This document shows positions 61,245 to 64,000 of a stretch of 64,000 bases of DNA, piece by piece. Under the pieces are notes generated by a model, which was given only the letters and a program-made list of their open reading frames with translations, had not been told where the DNA came from and did no database searches. The position numbers and the translations under genes were made by a program. Source of the stretch: Verrucomicrobiota bacterium (GTDB taxonomy: Bacteria > Verrucomicrobiota > Verrucomicrobiia > JADLBR01); assembly GCA_029560585.1 (NCBI GenBank), contig JAKQKQ010000261.1, positions 62,001 through 126,000 on the forward strand, written 5' to 3'. How positions within the stretch are numbered: the stretch's first letter is position 1; every line of letters starts with the position of its first letter.

Positions 61245-63989
61245 ATGGCGGTGAGCTGGTTCCCTGTGGCGATGGCGCTGACGGTCTTGCCGGTGGCGGC
61301 GTTGGCGGATTGGTCGCTGCACGAGCATCTGGATGACGTCGTTGTCTACGACGGCCAGTTTTTCCGCGAATACGAATACAAGCCTGGGAACATCCGGGGA
61401 CCGAACGGGGGGCTGCTGATCCTTGCGGCGCTGCCACAGAAGGGCGGGGGAGTGAAACCGTACTCCAAGGGCATGGAGGTCAAGGGAGAGCTGCGGCCCG
61501 GCCAGTTGCTCCTATCCGGCGAATCCGTGATGAATCCGACGGTCGTGGAGTTTGTCGTGACGGGTGGCAGTCGGCTCGAGTTGGAGTTCGGCCTGTGTGA
61601 TCTGGCGCTGGCCAAGGGGAACAAGGGCACCCTGCTGAAGATCGAGGTGCTGGCCGATGGTAAGTCGCAGTCCGAAAGCCTGGTGATCGAGGAGAACGGC
61701 TGGGGGACGAAATCGCTGGCCTTCCCGAGGGCGGGGCGAGCGCTCGTTCGGCTTATGGCGTCCCGGCGCGGCGGGGGCACGAACTGGACCGGCCTGCTGG
61801 TCCGTGGCGATGGCGAGATTGGGACGCGCGAGCAGACGCGCGAACTGTCGCCGAACCGCGATCGGATCGGCAAGGTCGACGCGGCACTGGGATCATCGCC
61901 GCATCGCGTTACCGCGCGGCCCGGTTGCGATATCCTGTTCTATCGCGACAAACCGTTTTTGAGTTTCGCCACCAAGGGCAATCCCGCGGGCTCCGAGGAG
62001 ATGCAGGGGCGACTGGGTTTCAACACGTTCTATGTCGAAGGGATGACCTTCACGCGCTACTGGCCGAAAGGGGCGTCCGGGGTGGTGATCCCCCCCGATT
62101 CGGTCATCCATCATGACCTGCGGCTGAGCCAGCAGTTCGACATGCCCTTCAAGGCGACGATCAGCATGGCGCACTGCTGCCCTTTTCTGCCGCCGTGGCT
62201 GGTGGCACAGGAGAATCTCGGACTCGAGGGGCATCAGCTCCGCCGCGGCGGGGACACGCACACGTCCTTTATCAAGGCAGCGACGCTCCGTTTCCACGAG
62301 CTGGGCCTCAATGGCTGGGTGAAGCCATTCCTCGATCAGCCGGCGCTCTTCGTTTTCGGCCAGGAGGACGACGCGAGCCTGTGGGACGATTATTCGGGCG
62401 AAGCGGTGGCGAGCTGGCGCGGGTGGCTGCGGAAGCGGTTCGGAGGGGATTTCCGCGCCTTCGGCGAGTACGTCGGCGGGGCGCGGGGCATCGGGGCGTT
62501 TGATGACGTGCCGCAGCCGAAGCGGTTCGAGGCGGACGGGCGCTTCGGATTCCCGATGCGGCTCGCCTATCTGAAGCTCCAATGGATCACCGAGAGCTAT
62601 GGCGATTATCTGGCAGCGCTTTTCGGGCACATGCGAAAGATCGCGCCGGGCGTGCCGCTGACGCAGCGTTTCGTGAACTGGGCCGGAGCGCCCGCGGTCT
62701 GCAAGCGCGTCGGCTTCGATTACAATTACACGTTCGGCCACCTGACCGAGGAGGGCGTGCCCAACAGTTATGGTATCGGGCGGAAGATCTGGACAGGCAT
62801 CTACGCCCACATGGGCACGCTGCCGCTGCCGCGCGGCGGGTCCATCGGCAAGACGTACAGCCGGAAGATCCGCCGCGGCCCGATGACGCGCGCCGAATGG
62901 GAGATGAACGCCTTCACCGTGCTGGCCAACGGCGGCAGCGGTTTCGAGTACTCGACCCTCGTGCCGACCTGGGGACCGGAGTGGGAGCAATCGGCGCTGT
63001 ACGATGCCGATGGCAAGCTCACCCCGACGGGCGAGGCGGGCGCGCCTGTGATCAGGGCCGCGCTCGAGAACGCGCGCCACATGATGCATTATGAACAATT
63101 CGCCGACGTTGCGGTTTATCACGACGCGGCTTTCAACTCTGGACCTTTTGCGGGCCCATGGGGGCAATCGAAGGTCGGCATCTACACCTTGATCCGGGAG
63201 ACCGGCTTCCAGTTTGACCCGCTGACCGAGCGCGACATGACCGATGATGGCCTGCGCGCCCGCAAGGTGCTGGTGCTGGCGGGAAGCATCTCGATCGCGC
63301 CTGAGGTGCAATCGGCCATCCGCGAATACGTACGTGGCGGCGGCACGCTGGTGACGGTCTTCTGTTCCGACGGCAAGGGTTTCCCTGGTTGCAACAGCTA
63401 TGATTATGGGTGCAATCCTCGGGAGAGCGCCGCGGAGCGTTCGTTCGACGGGCCGAAGTCCTCCGCGCACCTCGGGGACGTGCTGGGCATCCGCGCCGGC
63501 GGCGGGGTGGGGGCCCGCGGTCGGGCGAGCGCGGAGGGGCGCGAGGCGGTCAATTTTGGGGGTTTCAACGCGCTCGCAAAGGAGGGTCGCTGGGTGAAGC
63601 AGGATGCATGCTGCGCGGTGCTTGCGCCGTTGCCCGATGCCAAAGTGCTTGCGGCCTTTGACGATGGCACGCCCGCCGTCATTGAGCACCGTTTTGGGAC
63701 GGGCCGGGCCATCACATTGGGATTCGATGCTGGCCTCATCGCGAACAACCTGACCGTGCCGCCGATGTACGCCTGGTGGTCGGACATGCTGGCGTCGGCC
63801 GGGTGCCGTAAGGCGGTGGACACTGGAAACTGGTCTGTCGAGGGCGGTGCCTGGCACGACGATGCGGGGAATCGGCTGATCATCCTCGTGAACCACGACG
63901 CTGCAAACCCGCAGGAGGCGAGGTTGCCCGACGGGAAGACGATCCAACTCGATGCCGGACGGGCCAAGACGATCGTGTTGCCGAGGTAG
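61245..63989 (+). CDS. Secreted GH42-like glycoside hydrolase
   Basis: 914 residues with a signal peptide (MAVSWFPVAMALTVLPVAALA). Residues ~25-200 are a beta domain. From ~220 a barrel reads ILFYRDKPFLSFATKGNP, MQGRLGFNTFYVEGMTF, KPFLDQPALFVFGQEDDASL and ASWRGWLRKRFGGDFRAFGE, the last typical of GH42-like enzymes. The later DGLRARKVLVLAGSISIAPE with EVQSAIREYVRGGGTLV is the trimerisation-like (glutamine-amidotransferase-fold) domain of that family. The Glu in FGQED is where GH42 has its acid/base. The exact family is uncertain, since many PVC members are distant. GGAGGA precedes ATG 61245; the stop is at 63987-63989, 11 bp before the window ends. Confidence 0.72.
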   Translation: MAVSWFPVAMALTVLPVAALADWSLHEHLDDVVVYDGQFFREYEYKPGNIRGPNGGLLILAALPQKGGGVKPYSKGMEVKGELRPGQLLLSGESVMNPTVVEFVVTGGSRLELEFGLCDLALAKGNKGTLLKIEVLADGKSQSESLVIEENGWGTKSLAFPRAGRALVRLMASRRGGGTNWTGLLVRGDGEIGTREQTRELSPNRDRIGKVDAALGSSPHRVTARPGCDILFYRDKPFLSFATKGNPAGSEEMQGRLGFNTFYVEGMTFTRYWPKGASGVVIPPDSVIHHDLRLSQQFDMPFKATISMAHCCPFLPPWLVAQENLGLEGHQLRRGGDTHTSFIKAATLRFHELGLNGWVKPFLDQPALFVFGQEDDASLWDDYSGEAVASWRGWLRKRFGGDFRAFGEYVGGARGIGAFDDVPQPKRFEADGRFGFPMRLAYLKLQWITESYGDYLAALFGHMRKIAPGVPLTQRFVNWAGAPAVCKRVGFDYNYTFGHLTEEGVPNSYGIGRKIWTGIYAHMGTLPLPRGGSIGKTYSRKIRRGPMTRAEWEMNAFTVLANGGSGFEYSTLVPTWGPEWEQSALYDADGKLTPTGEAGAPVIRAALENARHMMHYEQFADVAVYHDAAFNSGPFAGPWGQSKVGIYTLIRETGFQFDPLTERDMTDDGLRARKVLVLAGSISIAPEVQSAIREYVRGGGTLVTVFCSDGKGFPGCNSYDYGCNPRESAAERSFDGPKSSAHLGDVLGIRAGGGVGARGRASAEGREAVNFGGFNALAKEGRWVKQDACCAVLAPLPDAKVLAAFDDGTPAVIEHRFGTGRAITLGFDAGLIANNLTVPPMYAWWSDMLASAGCRKAVDTGNWSVEGGAWHDDAGNRLIILVNHDAANPQEARLPDGKTIQLDAGRAKTIVLPR

Positions 63990-64000
63990 GATCTGGTTCG

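Noticed and set aside
61893-63947. Long open frame on the minus strand opposite the GH42-like gene
   Set aside because: Low-complexity antisense frame without a ribosome-binding site or recognisable domain.
1-64000. CRISPR arrays, tRNA or rRNA genes, prophage or plasmid functions
   Set aside because: No regularly spaced direct repeats, no cloverleaf or rRNA-like stretches and no integrase, capsid, replication or transposase genes were found on reading both strands.

Overview
This is a G+C-rich, gene-dense window of 64 kb. It reads as one large locus for breaking down a decorated (sulfated, acetylated, rhamnose-containing) polysaccharide. It carries six S1-type sulfatase domains, four alpha/beta-hydrolase esterases, about eight glycoside-hydrolase-type proteins, one BNR sialidase-like protein, four proteins of the neutral-ceramidase-like fold, three Gfo/Idh/MocA oxidoreductases, a mandelate-racemase-family enzyme, a sugar isomerase/epimerase, a ThuA-like protein and one MFS transporter. 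No SusC/SusD or TonB gene is seen. The regulator is the XylR type (periplasmic-binding-like domain plus AraC helix-turn-helix), several proteins carry twin-arginine signals, one has the 'DGIPNLLEY' tail motif, and several have LamG-like domains. This points to the PVC superphylum, most likely Verrucomicrobiota/Kiritimatiellota or Planctomycetota. That placement is inference from gene style; there is no rRNA or tRNA in the window.

Layout. 1-4848 (+): a Calx-beta-like secreted protein and four esterases, the first cut by the window edge. 4967-14627 (-): an operon-like run of XylR-type regulator, ceramidase-like+LamG, oxidoreductase, ceramidase-like, sugar isomerase, sulfatase, ThuA, with two ATGA overlaps. 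14892-33742 (+): sulfatases, clan-A glycosidases, a GH106-like rhamnosidase, a URO-D-type methyltransferase and a 1097-residue glycosidase-sulfatase fusion, several translationally coupled. 33743-35220: a decayed patch with a CPBP-protease relic and a broken DUF4832-type gene. 35385-38281 (+): transporter coupled to a fourth ceramidase-like gene. 38419-45606: divergent giant LamG/TIM-barrel protein and a GH116-type enzyme with a domain insertion. 45642-48254 (-): enolase-superfamily enzyme and oxidoreductase. 48417-53301 (+): DUF3395/VHL-beta-like protein, small Cys/Lys-rich protein, BNR protein, beta-propeller. 53777-63989: sulfatase (+), metallo-beta-lactamase-fold hydrolase (-), aberrant Gfo/Idh/MocA protein (+), ankyrin giant (-), GH42-like enzyme (+).

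Working model: exported esterases and sulfatases strip acetyl and sulfate groups, exo- and endo-glycosidases cut the backbone, the MFS carrier imports small products, and the oxidoreductase, isomerase and dehydratase-like enzymes process them. The URO-D-family protein could handle methyl groups. No sulfatase-maturating enzyme is present in the window, although the sulfatases need formylglycine.

Several families of dispersed palindromic elements sit between genes: a 118-bp element in three copies, a TTTCAC/GTGAAA hairpin family, and two single-copy inverted-repeat elements. They sometimes abut gene starts and extend reading frames artificially. Start codons were chosen from ribosome-binding sites, signal peptides and gene overlaps; alternatives are stated where they matter.
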